NCBI RefSeq assembly: GCF_024055665.1 | Contig: NZ_JAMXMC010000013.1 | Coordinates: 1 to 64,000, forward strand | Source of the DNA: Ideonella oryzae | GTDB taxonomy: Bacteria; Pseudomonadota; Gammaproteobacteria; Burkholderiales; Burkholderiaceae_C | Length of the DNA: 64,000 bases | Direction of reading: 5' to 3' | In this document: in pieces, positions 1 through 10,400 of the stretch | Layout: every line of letters begins with the position of its first letter | Numbering within the stretch: the first letter of the stretch is position 1 | Program-made: the position numbers and the translations under genes | Notes under the pieces: model-generated | Told to the model about the DNA's origin: nothing | Seen by the model: only the letters and a program-made list of their open reading frames with translations | The model's database searches: none

Positions 1-86
1 ACCAGCGCACCGCCACCATCGACCCCGGCGACGGCATGACCTGGCGCGTGGGCTTCTCGCTGCTGCGCCACGTCGTCGACATCTGA
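1..86 (+). CDS. C-terminal end of an unidentified protein (partial)
   Basis: An open frame enters from the left edge (codons from base 3) and stops with TGA at 84-86. Only about 27 residues are visible, ending in GMTWRVGFSLLRHVVDI. The codons are GC-rich at the third position, like genuine genes here. I do not recognise the family, and the fragment is too short to assign one. It runs towards the leader-distal end of the CRISPR array, which begins 36 bases further on. Confidence 0.5.
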   Translation, partial: QRTATIDPGDGMTWRVGFSLLRHVVDI

Positions 87-122
87 TCGAACTTCGTCAA
101 GAGGGCCTTGGGGCCGCGCTTA

Positions 123-3100
123 CTTCTGAGCTGCCTGTGCGGCAGTGAACTCGGCCCGGGGCCGGAGACCATCACCCTCACCTTTCTGAGCTGCCTGTGC
201 GGCAGTGAACATCGTCATATCTACGCCGTTGATCTTCATGGTTTTCTGAGCTGCCTGTGCGGCAGTGAACATCAAGGCCAAGATGGGCGAGAGCCACATC
301 AATTTCTGAGCTGCCTGTGCGGCAGTGAACACTCGGCACTGTACGTCTACCTGGTGGCGGATTTTCTGAGCTGCCTGTGCGGCAGTGAACATACATGGCC
401 GAGTGGTGTTTGCGGTACATCCTTTCTGAGCTGCCTGTGCGGCAGTGAACGCTGGCCCTTGCTCGATCAGGCAGGCCAGGATTTTCTGAGCTGCCTGTGC
501 GGCAGTGAACAGCTTCTCGGTTCCCTCATCCAAGGGGGCAATTTTCTGAGCTGCCTGTGCGGCAGTGAACCGCAATCACCCTGCCCGCGTGGGCTTGAAG
601 AATTTCTGAGCTGCCTGTGCGGCAGTGAACCCGCGCGGGTTGCCATGTTCCTGGCGCAGATCTTTCTGAGCTGCCTGTGCGGCAGTGAACACCCGGCGGT
701 AATTGGTGCTGTCGTTCCAATTTTTCTGAGCTGCCTGTGCGGCAGTGAACTCCAATGCCACCGGCGTGGTGAACACAGGCGTTTTCTGAGCTGCCTGTGC
801 GGCAGTGAACAGGAAGAGCCACCGCTGCCAAAGAGGCCGGACTTTCTGAGCTGCCTGTGCGGCAGTGAACTATGTCAATGGCAACACCACAAAGTCCAGG
901 GTTTTCTGAGCTGCCTGTGCGGCAGTGAACCTTCGGTCGGTGGGCGTTGATAGTGCGACAACTTTCTGAGCTGCCTGTGCGGCAGTGAACGTCATAGTCC
1001 ACCGCCCATAAATCACCGGCCTTTTCTGAGCTGCCTGTGCGGCAGTGAACGCAGCCACGCAACAGGCCGGACAGCTCATATGTTTTCTGAGCTGCCTGTG
1101 CGGCAGTGAACCCAGCGTCAGGCCATCATCGACCTCTGGTACGTTTCTGAGCTGCCTGTGCGGCAGTGAACATCCGCCCGGTAAGTTCGGCTTACACACT
1201 GGTGTTTCTGAGCTGCCTGTGCGGCAGTGAACGGTCCGCTCGATCAGGCCGCGTGCACGTGCTTTTTCTGAGCTGCCTGTGCGGCAGTGAACTCGGGCGT
1301 CATCAAGAGCGGCAGCGCGCCAGCTTTCTGAGCTGCCTGTGCGGCAGTGAACGACCCTGTACGTGCGTGGGGGCTACAGCCAGTTTTCTGAGCTGCCTGT
1401 GCGGCAGTGAACGCCAAAGAGACATGGACCAAGCGCGCCTTGTTTTTCTGAGCTGCCTGTGCGGCAGTGAACATGCGGTACAGGCCGCCGTCCTCGATGT
1501 CGATTTTCTGAGCTGCCTGTGCGGCAGTGAACGAAGCGACATCAGCTGCGAGGAAGCTGGCATATTTCTGAGCTGCCTGTGCGGCAGTGAACCAGGGCAA
1601 TTTCGTCGAGGATCAGCTTGGATGTTTCTGAGCTGCCTGTGCGGCAGTGAACGGTGACGGTGAAGGCCGGCGCACCTTCACTGTTTTCTGAGCTGCCTGT
1701 GCGGCAGTGAACAACCTGCCTTCGGCTTCACCAGCGTGCTGGACTTTCTGAGCTGCCTGTGCGGCAGTGAACGTTGACACGACTCAGACGCTCTTCATCC
1801 GGGTTTTCTGAGCTGCCTGTGCGGCAGTGAACGTCCTACGTGCAGTACACCGGCAGCTCTGTGCTTTCTGAGCTGCCTGTGCGGCAGTGAACTGCGCTGG
1901 CGGCAGAGGGGAGGCGGAGAGCATTTTCTGAGCTGCCTGTGCGGCAGTGAACGCCGTTTTCGCCGATGTCGCCCACCTTCAAGCTTTCTGAGCTGCCTGT
2001 GCGGCAGTGAACTCACGGGCCTGGCGCTGGGGTCAGTGCTTAACTTTCTGAGCTGCCTGTGCGGCAGTGAACTTCTTCAGGATTGTTCGGCCAGCGTTCA
2101 CAGTTTTCTGAGCTGCCTGTGCGGCAGTGAACTTCTTGTCCCAGCGCAGGAATTGAGCCGATGCTTTCTGAGCTGCCTGTGCGGCAGTGAACCGCGCCAG
2201 TACACGCTGCGTTCAGCGACACCATTTCTGAGCTGCCTGTGCGGCAGTGAACGCACTACGGGCATAACAGCCGCAAGCCGACATTTTCTGAGCTGCCTGT
2301 GCGGCAGTGAACGAGTCAGGCGAAGTAATAGCCGAGTGGGGTGTTTTCTGAGCTGCCTGTGCGGCAGTGAACATCGAACGCTTGAAGGCCGTTCGCCCTG
2401 ATGCTTTCTGAGCTGCCTGTGCGGCAGTGAACGACGGTGACATCGTCGCCTACCGCGTTGTGAATTTCTGAGCTGCCTGTGCGGCAGTGAACATCCAGGC
2501 GAAAGGCGTCGATCAGATCAGCATTTTCTGAGCTGCCTGTGCGGCAGTGAACTGCAGGACCGGCACAAGGTGCTGGTGCCCGGCTTTCTGAGCTGCCTGT
2601 GCGGCAGTGAACGAAATAATCGCCCGTCATGCCGTCGCGCACGATTTCTGAGCTGCCTGTGCGGCAGTGAACATCGTATCGACCTTCGCAGACCTGCACG
2701 CGCATTTCTGAGCTGCCTGTGCGGCAGTGAACAACATCTCGAATGGGATCACCTCGGTCTTGACTTTCTGAGCTGCCTGTGCGGCAGTGAACAGAACCGC
2801 TGAACAACACTTCGCCTTGCGCGATTTCTGAGCTGCCTGTGCGGCAGTGAACTGCCGCAGCTTCGCCGGCATTGCGTGCGTCGCTTTCTGAGCTGCCTGT
2901 GCGGCAGTGAACTCGTTGAAAGTCATGTCGCTCTCCTGGTTGCGTTTCTGAGCTGCCTGTGCGGCAGTGAACACTACACGCACGGGAATTTTGAAGGTCT
3001 GAGCTTTCTGAGCTGCCTGTGCGGCAGTGAACGATGTGGTGAAACACTACAAGCTCGTCAGCATTTTCTGAGCTGCCTGTGCGGCAGTGAACAAGGTGGG

Positions 3101-3332
3101 CTCCTGCGCTTCGGCCTCGGCGATTTTCTGAGCTGCCTGTGCGGCAGTGAACAGGGGATTGGGCTTCTGCTGTGGACGCGGTGCTTTCTGAGCTGCCTGT
3201 GCGGCAGTGAACGACCGGCTCCGAGGCGGGTGCCCTTCCAGGCATTTCTGAGCTGCCTGTGCGGCAGTGAACGGCGCGTTCCTGCCGCCGATCGATGTGC
3301 AGATTTTCTGAGCTGCCTGTGCGGCAGTGAAC
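123..3332 (-). CRISPR. Type I-F CRISPR array, 54 repeats and 53 spacers
   Basis: A 28-base repeat recurs with a 60-base period. On the plus strand it begins TTTCTGAGCTGCC and ends GGCAGTGAAC; its complement begins GTTCACTGCC, as type I-F repeats do. Counting one per period gives 54 repeats and 53 spacers. Spacers are 32 nt except two of 33 nt (1051-1083 and 1172-1204). Every repeat I read is identical except the leftmost one, which has C instead of T at 123; that marks the old, leader-distal end. The repeat RNA can form a CUGCC/GGCAG stem with a GCACA loop and leave a CUCAGAAA handle, as expected for Cas6f processing. The leader and cas6f lie at the right end, so transcription is leftwards on the minus strand and the newest spacer is 3273-3304. 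No two spacers looked alike by eye. Confidence 0.99.
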
Positions 3333-3462
3333 TAGCCTGACCTTGGCTCTAAGTATCTATCGGCCATGACTTTTCGGCTCGGCATGGCTGGTCAACCCTT
3401 TCGGCAGGCGTTTGCACAAGTGCTTGAGAATCAAACACTTGCGGCCCCCGCCAGAAAAAGGG
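3333..3462 (-). promoter_or_regulatory. CRISPR leader with IHF site
   Basis: This 130-base gap separates the newest repeat from the cas6f stop codon and is less GC-rich than most of the window. It contains AATCAAACACTTG at 3429-3441, a full match to the IHF consensus WATCAANNNNTTR, about 97 bases from the first repeat. IHF bends the leader during type I-F spacer integration in characterised systems, so this is probably the integration leader. I could not identify a convincing sigma-70 promoter for the array, although one should lie here. Confidence 0.75.
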
Positions 3463-4023
3463 TCAGAACCAGGGGATGGTCGCAGTGCCGCTCAGGCCGT
3501 AGCCGTTGAAGTCGCCTTCCTGTGCTGCCTGGCAAGGTCCCAGTCGCAGGAAGAGCTTGAAGCGCTGTCCGGTGCTGCCACTGGACAATGACAGGAAGGG
3601 CAACCTCAAAGTCTCGGCGCAACTGTCGGGTATCTGTTCCAGTGCTTGTTCCGGCGTTAGGTTGTGCCGGCGCATTTGGCGCCGCCGCAGGCGGTCAGGG
3701 CTGCTCTTGGCCTGTACGCGGCGCAGGGGGCGCTGAGAGGCCTCCGCAGGCACAGCTGCCATGGGCCGCACATCCGAATGGTCGTGCATGCCTTGCAGCC
3801 AGTTGTGCTCCATCAGCCGTGTCAGCTCGGCTGCAGTGCCGATCAGCCGCAGCGTGCGGCCTAAGGTTGCAGGGGATTCGGCATAGCCCGGAAAGCTCAC
3901 GGCGATCTGCTGGCTCTGCACCTGTGCCAGCAAACGGTGCAGCTTGCCGAAGAGCGCGGCCATCAATTGGTGCGGTGTGAACTCTGGATCTGGGCGCAGA
4001 TGGATGTCGATGTAGTGGTGCAT
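3463..4023 (-). CDS. cas6f: Type I-F CRISPR endoribonuclease Cas6f (Csy4)
   Basis: This is the pre-crRNA endonuclease that cuts below the repeat hairpin and stays bound to the crRNA 3' end in the Csy complex. The 186-residue protein matches the remembered Pseudomonas aeruginosa Csy4 along its length. It starts MHHYIDIHLRPDPEF and has FGKLH with His29 at the catalytic position. An arginine-rich helix, RLRRRQMRRH, fits the RNA major groove, and the late STGQRFKLF segment carries the catalytic-serine region. It ends IPWF like its homologues. I chose the ATG at 4023: an upstream in-frame start would overlap cas7f and add residues absent from the family, and AAAGG lies just before this ATG. The cas7f stop is 7 bases upstream. 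It is the last gene of the operon, next to the leader. Confidence 0.97.
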   Translation of the reverse strand: MHHYIDIHLRPDPEFTPHQLMAALFGKLHRLLAQVQSQQIAVSFPGYAESPATLGRTLRLIGTAAELTRLMEHNWLQGMHDHSDVRPMAAVPAEASQRPLRRVQAKSSPDRLRRRQMRRHNLTPEQALEQIPDSCAETLRLPFLSLSSGSTGQRFKLFLRLGPCQAAQEGDFNGYGLSGTATIPWF

Positions 4024-4030
4024 GGTCCTT

Positions 4031-5071
4031 TCACTCCTTGCCGGCGTCGCCAAACACGCCGCCACGGATCAGCGTGGCCATCACGAAGTGCTGCTGATCC
4101 ACCGGCGGCACTTTGTCCTTGAGCAGCCAGCCATCGAGCAGGTTGTAGAAGTCCAGCTTGTCGGTTGGCTTGCGGCAGGCCTTGCCCAGCGTGGTCACCG
4201 AGCCGTAGGGCTCTACGGCAATCGGCCCCAACTCGGCCACGTCGGGGTGCCAGGTGTCGATGGTGCGCAGGGCGTTGCCGAGCTTTTGTGAGTGGATGCC
4301 AGCCACGTTCAGTACCTGGTACAGCGTCTTGCTCTTCTTGCTATTGCCCTTGTCCAGAATGAGCTCCTGCGAGGGATAGACCTCCTGCGCAGCACCAATG
4401 CGGGCATAGGCCGTGACCTGCAGCAACACGTGGCTGCTGCCGGACAGGCCTTGAGAGATCAGCGCGGCCAGGGCGCCCAGTTCCGATTCGGCTGTTCCCG
4501 GCGCCGCGAAATCACGCAGTGGCAGGCTCAGCGCGTCGAACACCCAGGCTCGGGCCGCTTGGCCTTGCACCAGATGGACAACGTGAACCTCCACCTGTTC
4601 GGCACCCACTCGGTTGCGCCAGAGGAAGCGTGCATTGGCCAGGTTGTGGGCGTAGCGCCGGGCAAGCTCGGTAAAGCCTTGTGCCTCCACATAGCCCTTC
4701 ACCGTGCTCAGCAGCTTGGTCTGGTAGTCGGCGTTGTTGCAGGCGGAGGGGAAGCCTGTGCCGCCCAGTACGCGCAGTGTGAAGCTGACCTTCAGCGTAT
4801 CTGCGTCGGCGGGCAGGGCTGCCACATCCACGGTCTGCAGGTTGGGGTTTTCGATGGCGGCATCCAGCTTGGCCGGATCCTGGTCCTTGGTTTTGAGCCG
4901 ATTGGAGATCGTTCCCCGCACGGACTTCTCATTGATCGTAACGGGGGCCCACCCTGCACTGTTGCTTCGGCCGTCCCACGTGCCCGCGAAGAACTGTGCG
5001 TCGGAGGGGTCCAGCTTGCGCTCAAAGGCGAGCACGGAAGCGGTCTTGAGGGTGGTTTCCTTGGTTGCCAT
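4031..5071 (-). CDS. cas7f: Type I-F Cascade backbone protein Cas7f (Csy3)
   Basis: This is the 346-residue backbone subunit. In the type I-F surveillance complex several copies polymerise along the crRNA spacer. It opens with [20 protein letters not shown], and the middle contains [15 protein letters not shown] and [19 protein letters not shown], segments I recognise from Csy3 proteins. The length is that expected (about 340). AGGGAGAAC lies a few bases before the ATG, the same ribosome-binding pattern as at cas8f. Spacing is 18 bases after cas5f and 7 bases before cas6f, consistent with one polycistronic message. No truncation or altered motif was seen. Confidence 0.97.
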   Translation of the reverse strand: MATKETTLKTASVLAFERKLDPSDAQFFAGTWDGRSNSAGWAPVTINEKSVRGTISNRLKTKDQDPAKLDAAIENPNLQTVDVAALPADADTLKVSFTLRVLGGTGFPSACNNADYQTKLLSTVKGYVEAQGFTELARRYAHNLANARFLWRNRVGAEQVEVHVVHLVQGQAARAWVFDALSLPLRDFAAPGTAESELGALAALISQGLSGSSHVLLQVTAYARIGAAQEVYPSQELILDKGNSKKSKTLYQVLNVAGIHSQKLGNALRTIDTWHPDVAELGPIAVEPYGSVTTLGKACRKPTDKLDFYNLLDGWLLKDKVPPVDQQHFVMATLIRGGVFGDAGKE

Positions 5072-5089
5072 AGTGTTCTCCCTGAAGGT

Positions 5090-6109
5090 TCAGTTGGGGG
5101 TGGCCGCGGTGGCCTGGGGGTCGATAAAGCAGCGATACAGGCCGTGCTCGCTGGGCTGAGTCGGGTCGTGGTCGTGCCCGCTTTGCCAGATCATCTCGTT
5201 GACGCACTGCAGCCTGTGCGGGCTGATCCACTGGCCAATGGACCACACGGTTTCGACGAAACGAAAGGGGGTGGCCATGTCCCGCGCACCAGCCACGCTG
5301 CCAGCCGCCAGCAGCGGTGACAGCGCGGTGAAGCCCACCGGGATAGGCACGATCCAGCCCGGGCGAGGGTCGGTCACCCACGCGGTGTGGCTGTCTGGCG
5401 CGCCTTCGGTATCAGTAGTTGAGCGTGCAACCGCCCGGCTGGTCCAGCGCGTCAGGTCCAGCCAGGCATCCAGCGTGCTGGCTTGTGGATGCTGGACACG
5501 CAACTCGGCCAGACGTTGCGCCAGGAGGTCATCGCGCGCAATCAGCGCAAAGCCCGGCATCAAGCGTCGCGCCAGCCGGCGGAACTGCTCGCGCTGCTCC
5601 TCGGGATCGTCGGGGACCAAAGCCAGCAGGGGCCGTGACGGCCGTCGTTTGCTGGAGGCTAAGGGTGGCATCACGCTGCCCCCCGCCAGGCGCATACCGG
5701 CCAAGGTTTGGACCATGTGCTCTGCCAGGGTTTCACGCGCGGCATCGTCGAGCAGCGCCTCGGCCAGCCTCACCTCGAACACCAGGCTGATGTCCAGGTG
5801 CACGCGGCCTTCCTCTACGATGGCCGCGGTGCTGCCGTCTTGAAGCACGGGGTTGCGGGTGAGGTGAAAGGCCCGTGTGTAGCCTTCCGTTGTGACCTGC
5901 GCCTCGAAGCCATGGCACACCACGCCAACGCCCAGCAGGTTGATGCCGGCTTGCGGGCCCAGTCGGCGCTCCAGCGCGGTCATCAGGCCGGTGAAGGCGG
6001 TGATGGCCGGGAAGCCCCAAGTGAGCGGGCTGGAAATGGCATTGGCGTTCTGCACCCGGATGTGCGGCAGCAGCAGCACGCCGAGGTGGGGGAGATGGGT
6101 TTGGCTCAC
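5090..6109 (-). CDS. cas5f: Type I-F Cascade subunit Cas5f (Csy2)
   Basis: This 339-residue subunit forms the tail of the Csy complex with Cas8f and grips the crRNA 5' handle. The N-terminal stretch LGVLLLPHIRVQNANAISS and the following SPLTWGFPAITAF are typical Csy2 sequence, and the protein ends with the characteristic GLYRCFIDPQ segment. Its ATG overlaps the cas8f stop by four bases, suggesting translational coupling. Length is close to the family norm (about 325-340). The proline/arginine-rich segment near residues 155-170 is probably a loop. Function is assigned from family resemblance and operon position. Confidence 0.96.
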   Translation of the reverse strand: MSQTHLPHLGVLLLPHIRVQNANAISSPLTWGFPAITAFTGLMTALERRLGPQAGINLLGVGVVCHGFEAQVTTEGYTRAFHLTRNPVLQDGSTAAIVEEGRVHLDISLVFEVRLAEALLDDAARETLAEHMVQTLAGMRLAGGSVMPPLASSKRRPSRPLLALVPDDPEEQREQFRRLARRLMPGFALIARDDLLAQRLAELRVQHPQASTLDAWLDLTRWTSRAVARSTTDTEGAPDSHTAWVTDPRPGWIVPIPVGFTALSPLLAAGSVAGARDMATPFRFVETVWSIGQWISPHRLQCVNEMIWQSGHDHDPTQPSEHGLYRCFIDPQATAATPN

Positions 6110-7380
6110 AGCACGCCCTCCCGTTCCATGGCCTTGAACAGCTCTCGGGCCTGCTTGCGCCAGCGCAGATACTCGGGGTCGCCCATGGGCAGCGGGTCAC
6201 ACAACTCGTGGTTGAGCCAGTTGGCGAAGTCCTGGGCCAGTTCGTCGATGAGATCAGGCACCGGGTCGCTCTCGCCATCGGGGTCCAACCAGGCGCGGTG
6301 GGCGGCCGGCAGCTTGCATCGCGATCCTGACGACCAGCCGGGTTCCAAGGTCTGCTGCTCCGCGGTGAACAGCATCAGTTCTTCCAGGAGCGCTTCCACC
6401 CACTCACCGCGTTGGGTGCGAGTGGCCAGATTGCTTGCGGGATCGCCTTCCAGGAAGCGGCGCAGCAGCAGCGTCAGTCGGCGAGCTTCCGGTCGGTGGC
6501 GAAAGACCTTGAACAGCGAGACCGTGCCCAACACGGGGCGGACCTCTGCCGAACGCCACACCGGCGGCAGCGAGGCCAGCAGCAGGTTGTCGCCCCGCCG
6601 CTCGCTGTTGAGCTGGCTGATGTTCTGCGGTTTGGTGCCGCCCAGCTTCTGAATGGCCAGGTGGGGATACTCGCGCACCGGGCGTTCGTGCCAATGCCCC
6701 GCCTTCCTGGCCTCTCGGGCGGCCTTGGCTTCTTCGCTGAAGCGGTCTTCTTGCAGCGTCTGGTAGACGCGATGGACCAGAGAGGTGGGATACAGCGGTG
6801 CCAGCAGGTGGTAGCCCGTGTCGTCGTGCGGGTCGTCTCCAACCGGCCAGTAGAGCTGCTTGGCCAACGTGTGTGAGCTGAGGCCCCCCCGCGCTTCGGA
6901 CAAGCCCGCAAACGTTGCCATCCAGGCATTGGCTTGGGCCGCGTCGTCACTGAGGGCCGCGCCCAGATCCGCGTCGGCCTGCGCCGTCAGGCCCAGCAGG
7001 CTCTGGCCCTGGTGCGTCAGCTTCAAGAACTTGTAGACATCCAGCGCGGCGGCGTTGCCCACCACGTCGGTGTCAAACGCGTCCCCCAACGCGTGACTGC
7101 CCAACTCATCCAGCGGCGACAGCGAGCTGGGCTCGCGGTACAGGCTGCTGCCTTTTGCCTCGGGGTGGATGGGCTTGAGCGAGTGAGTGACCGCCTGGAT
7201 CTGCCCGACGCGGCGGGCTGCATCCCCCAGCCAGGCGGCGGGCTGGAATTGCGCCTGCAACTCAGCGCGTTTGGGGTCGTCTTCGGCGAGCTTTTCCAGC
7301 TTGGCTGCAAGCCGCTGTTGTAGAAACTCTGTGATCACCGATCGGATGGCGGTGGTTCGCAGGGAATCGGGTGGTGACAT
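6106..7380 (-). CDS. cas8f: Type I-F Cascade large subunit Cas8f (Csy1)
   Basis: This is the large subunit of the type I-F complex, which reads the PAM and works with Cas5f at the crRNA 5' end. The 424 residues agree with the usual Csy1 length (about 430). The N-terminus is helical (SVITEFLQQRLAAKLEKL) and the C-terminal part contains LIDELAQDFANWLNHEL followed by GDPEYLRWRKQARELF. A longer frame opens at 7476 but would overlap the end of cas3. The ATG at 7380 has AGGGAGAAC directly upstream and gives the family-typical start MSPPDSLRTTAI, so I used it. That leaves a 53-base gap after cas3, the largest inside the operon. Confidence 0.95.
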   Translation of the reverse strand: MSPPDSLRTTAIRSVITEFLQQRLAAKLEKLAEDDPKRAELQAQFQPAAWLGDAARRVGQIQAVTHSLKPIHPEAKGSSLYREPSSLSPLDELGSHALGDAFDTDVVGNAAALDVYKFLKLTHQGQSLLGLTAQADADLGAALSDDAAQANAWMATFAGLSEARGGLSSHTLAKQLYWPVGDDPHDDTGYHLLAPLYPTSLVHRVYQTLQEDRFSEEAKAAREARKAGHWHERPVREYPHLAIQKLGGTKPQNISQLNSERRGDNLLLASLPPVWRSAEVRPVLGTVSLFKVFRHRPEARRLTLLLRRFLEGDPASNLATRTQRGEWVEALLEELMLFTAEQQTLEPGWSSGSRCKLPAAHRAWLDPDGESDPVPDLIDELAQDFANWLNHELCDPLPMGDPEYLRWRKQARELFKAMEREGVL

Positions 7381-7433
7381 TCGGTTCTCCCTGAAATGGA
7401 TCGTGAGTAGGTCGGTCAAGTGGGTGGCGTGCT

Positions 7434-10400
7434 TCACCTCCTTTTCGCAAAGCCAAGTGCAGGGTGGTAGCGCCACCCATCGGTGCTGTCAGGCACGGCC
7501 ACCGTGCCAAAGCGCTTCGCGCACAGATCGAGGGGCAGGTCCAACGCTTGGGCCAATTCGGCCAGAGCGCTGGCATAGTCGGTGATCCCCCAAGCCTCCA
7601 TGCGGTCACTCCGCACGGCCTCGTCCTGCAGACGGTGGTGCAGGGAGCGATCGATGGACACGTAGAGGCTTTGACCGCGCTTGGGACCCTCCATCACACG
7701 GTGCAGCAGGACATCGTCTCCGTCTCCGTCTTCGTCTTCGTCAGGCAGCAGCACCAAGGTCACGTCAGGCGAAGGCGGCTCCTGGCGGAAGGGCTGGGCG
7801 CGTTGCAACACAGCGGTGAGCGTGGCGTCTTGCGGGGCGGCATGCCACCAGGTGCTTGCGTTGAGTTCGGGCGCTGGCGGTGTCGCAGCCACCTGGCTGC
7901 GGGCACGGCTCATCAGCCCTCGTACAGGCGTGGGCGCTGGCGTGGCGCTGGGCAGCATGTGTCGCTGCAGCCGGGCGTGCTCCAGGTCCACCAGGCGCTG
8001 CTGGGCTTGCAGCACTGATGGCGGCACGATGCGGGGGCGGGCGTCGATGGCGGCCAGTTCCTCAGGGCGCAGCAGAGCATGGAGATCGTGGGTGCTCAGG
8101 TGGAACGCGGGCTCGTCCGTCTCGAAACCGGGGCGGCAGAAGGCCGCCCGGCCAGGTTCGCGGAAGTGGCGCAGGTTGTGGTCGAAGACCAGCACATTGG
8201 GGCTGTCCACCGGCCCGGGCCGGTGCCGACGAACGCGGCCGGCCAGTTGGATCAGGGAGCGCATGGACGAGGGCTCCACCACCGCCCAGTCGTAGTCATG
8301 GTCCCGGCCTACTTCCGTCACGGGCGAGCCGAGCACGATGAAGAGCTGATCGGGCTCGGGCGTGGTATCCAGCCGCTGGCGAATGTCCGGCAGCGAGAAC
8401 ACGGCCGATGGGTCATGCCGGGCCAGGGCACGGTCGAGCTGCTGTTCAATCGCCGAACGGATCAACAGTGGGTGGCGGGAGTGGTAGACGCACAGGTGCA
8501 CCCGGCAGTCAGGTGGCATCGGCTGGCGGAACAGGGCCAGGGCTACTTCGAACAGTGGTTCGATGTTGGCCATGCGGACCAGACCGAAGCTGACGCGGTG
8601 GCCGCTGACGGGATCCACGCTGTGATGCAGTCGGTGCAGGCTCGCTGCGGCGGCCAGCATGGCCGGCGCCCAGGCGGCAGCCAGGGCGGCGAGGTCTTTG
8701 GCCCCCAGCTGGGGCGGCGCGGGGGCGGGCAGCAGCGCAGCGCGGCGTCGCGGCTGAGCCGCCAGCCGGGCCAGTGCGGCTTGGCGCTGTTGGGCGAACT
8801 GGGCGTGAGTGCGGGCAAAGCTGGCGGGATCCGGGCAGTCCTGCGCTTGTTGGTCGAACTCATCCACCCAGGCGCAACAGACCACCGGTGGGGTGTCGGC
8901 GCCCCCGGGGTGGGCACCGCAGTTGCGTTGAAAGTGGTGGCGGCCATTCCGGTAGGCCTCGAACAGCCCCTGGATGAGGGCCGGCGGCAAGGTGGCCGAA
9001 GACAGCAGCACCCGCGCGCCCAGCAGACCGGCCCAATGCACAAGCCGAGTGAGTGCGGGCAGATCGGCCAGGTCAAAGTCGTCGGGTTCGTCCAGCACCA
9101 AGTCCCCACTCATCAGGCGCAACATGGGGGCGATCTGTCGGCCCCCACGCTGGCTCTCGGTGGCTGGGGTGAGGTGATCGATGGTGCACACGAGCAGTGG
9201 CGCCAGCAGCAGCTTGTTGACTTCGGGGTCAGCCACGGCACGGCGCAGCAGGGGGTGCTGGTCGGGCGCACCTTCGAACAGCACATGGCCGTCTTCCTCC
9301 AGAAGCGCCTGCCCGGAGGCTGACCCTCGCGCCTCGGCCTGGGTCTCATAGAACTCGAACAAGGCTCGACTGGCTGAGCCACCGACGCGGATGGCCAAGT
9401 CGTCGTCGCCCAATCCGAGCAGGGCACGGAAGGATTGACCGGTTTGCAGCGTCAGCGTTCGCAAGCCCAAGGCAAAGGCGCAGCGCAGACCTTGAGAGGG
9501 ATCGGCCAGTGCGTACATGATGCGGGCATTGGCCAGGGTTTTGCCGCAACCGGTGGAGGCCATGTTGACGAGAAAGGCACCCTGCTCCTGGGCACGCTCG
9601 CGCAGGCCGGCGGCCAGCTCGGCCGACTTGTCCTGCCAGCGAAAGCGCTCATCGCGTGTGCGCTGCCTCAGCTTCCTATGGGCACCCAAGCGGGGCAGAT
9701 GTTGGGCCAGCCGGGGTAGAAATCGAGCCACTTCCGAGCCATGCTGGGCCACACCCAGCAGATGCTCGTCGAGTCGCTGGTTGGGGCGACCACCTTCAAG
9801 GGTGTTGGCCCACAAGGGGTGCTCGTCGTCGCCTTTCACTCGCTCGGCGCTGTCGCCCTTCAGGCGGGAGTAGTGGTGATCGGCCAGCATCAGGCTGAGC
9901 CGGCTCAGGTGCATCACGAAGGGGTTGTTCAGCAGGCTTTCCGCGGTGGGCTGGCGGGTTCGCCAGTCGGCCAGACGCCTGGCGATGCGGCTGGCCCGGC
10001 GGCGCCAAGCCTCGCTGCTGACGGGGAGACCCTGCGAGAAGTGCCAATAGGGGGCGAAGGCGGCCGGTTCGGCCTGATCAAAGGCCTGCTCGTTCCAGGC
10101 GGGCTGCACCTGCGTGAGCAGGCCGCGAAGCCGCGACATCTGAAACTTGTCGCTCCCGTCTTTGCTTCTGGGCAAGGCCGGCAGCCGGTGGTGGGTGACC
10201 ACCAGCCAGCCCAGCGCCAACGCCAGCGGGGCGTTCTGCAGGGTCTTGAAAGGCGAATCGAAGTGACCCTGGAGTCCGTCGCAACGGAGTTCCCGCAGCC
10301 AGCGAGCATCGTCTTCGGGGCTGGGGCAGGTCAGCCGACCCAGCCAAGTCGCATCGTCGTCATGGCCGACAAAGGCCTCCAGCAAGCGCAGCGACACCCA

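Noticed and set aside
108-3340. Many long frames repeating SCLCGSE, FTAAQAAQK or VHCRTGSSE on both strands
   Set aside because: The array period of 60 bases is a multiple of three, so repeats stay open in one frame and imitate repeat proteins. They are the CRISPR array, not genes.
3391-3404. Second IHF-like site in the leader (GGTCAACCCTTTC)
   Set aside because: It departs from WATCAANNNNTTR at conserved positions in both halves.
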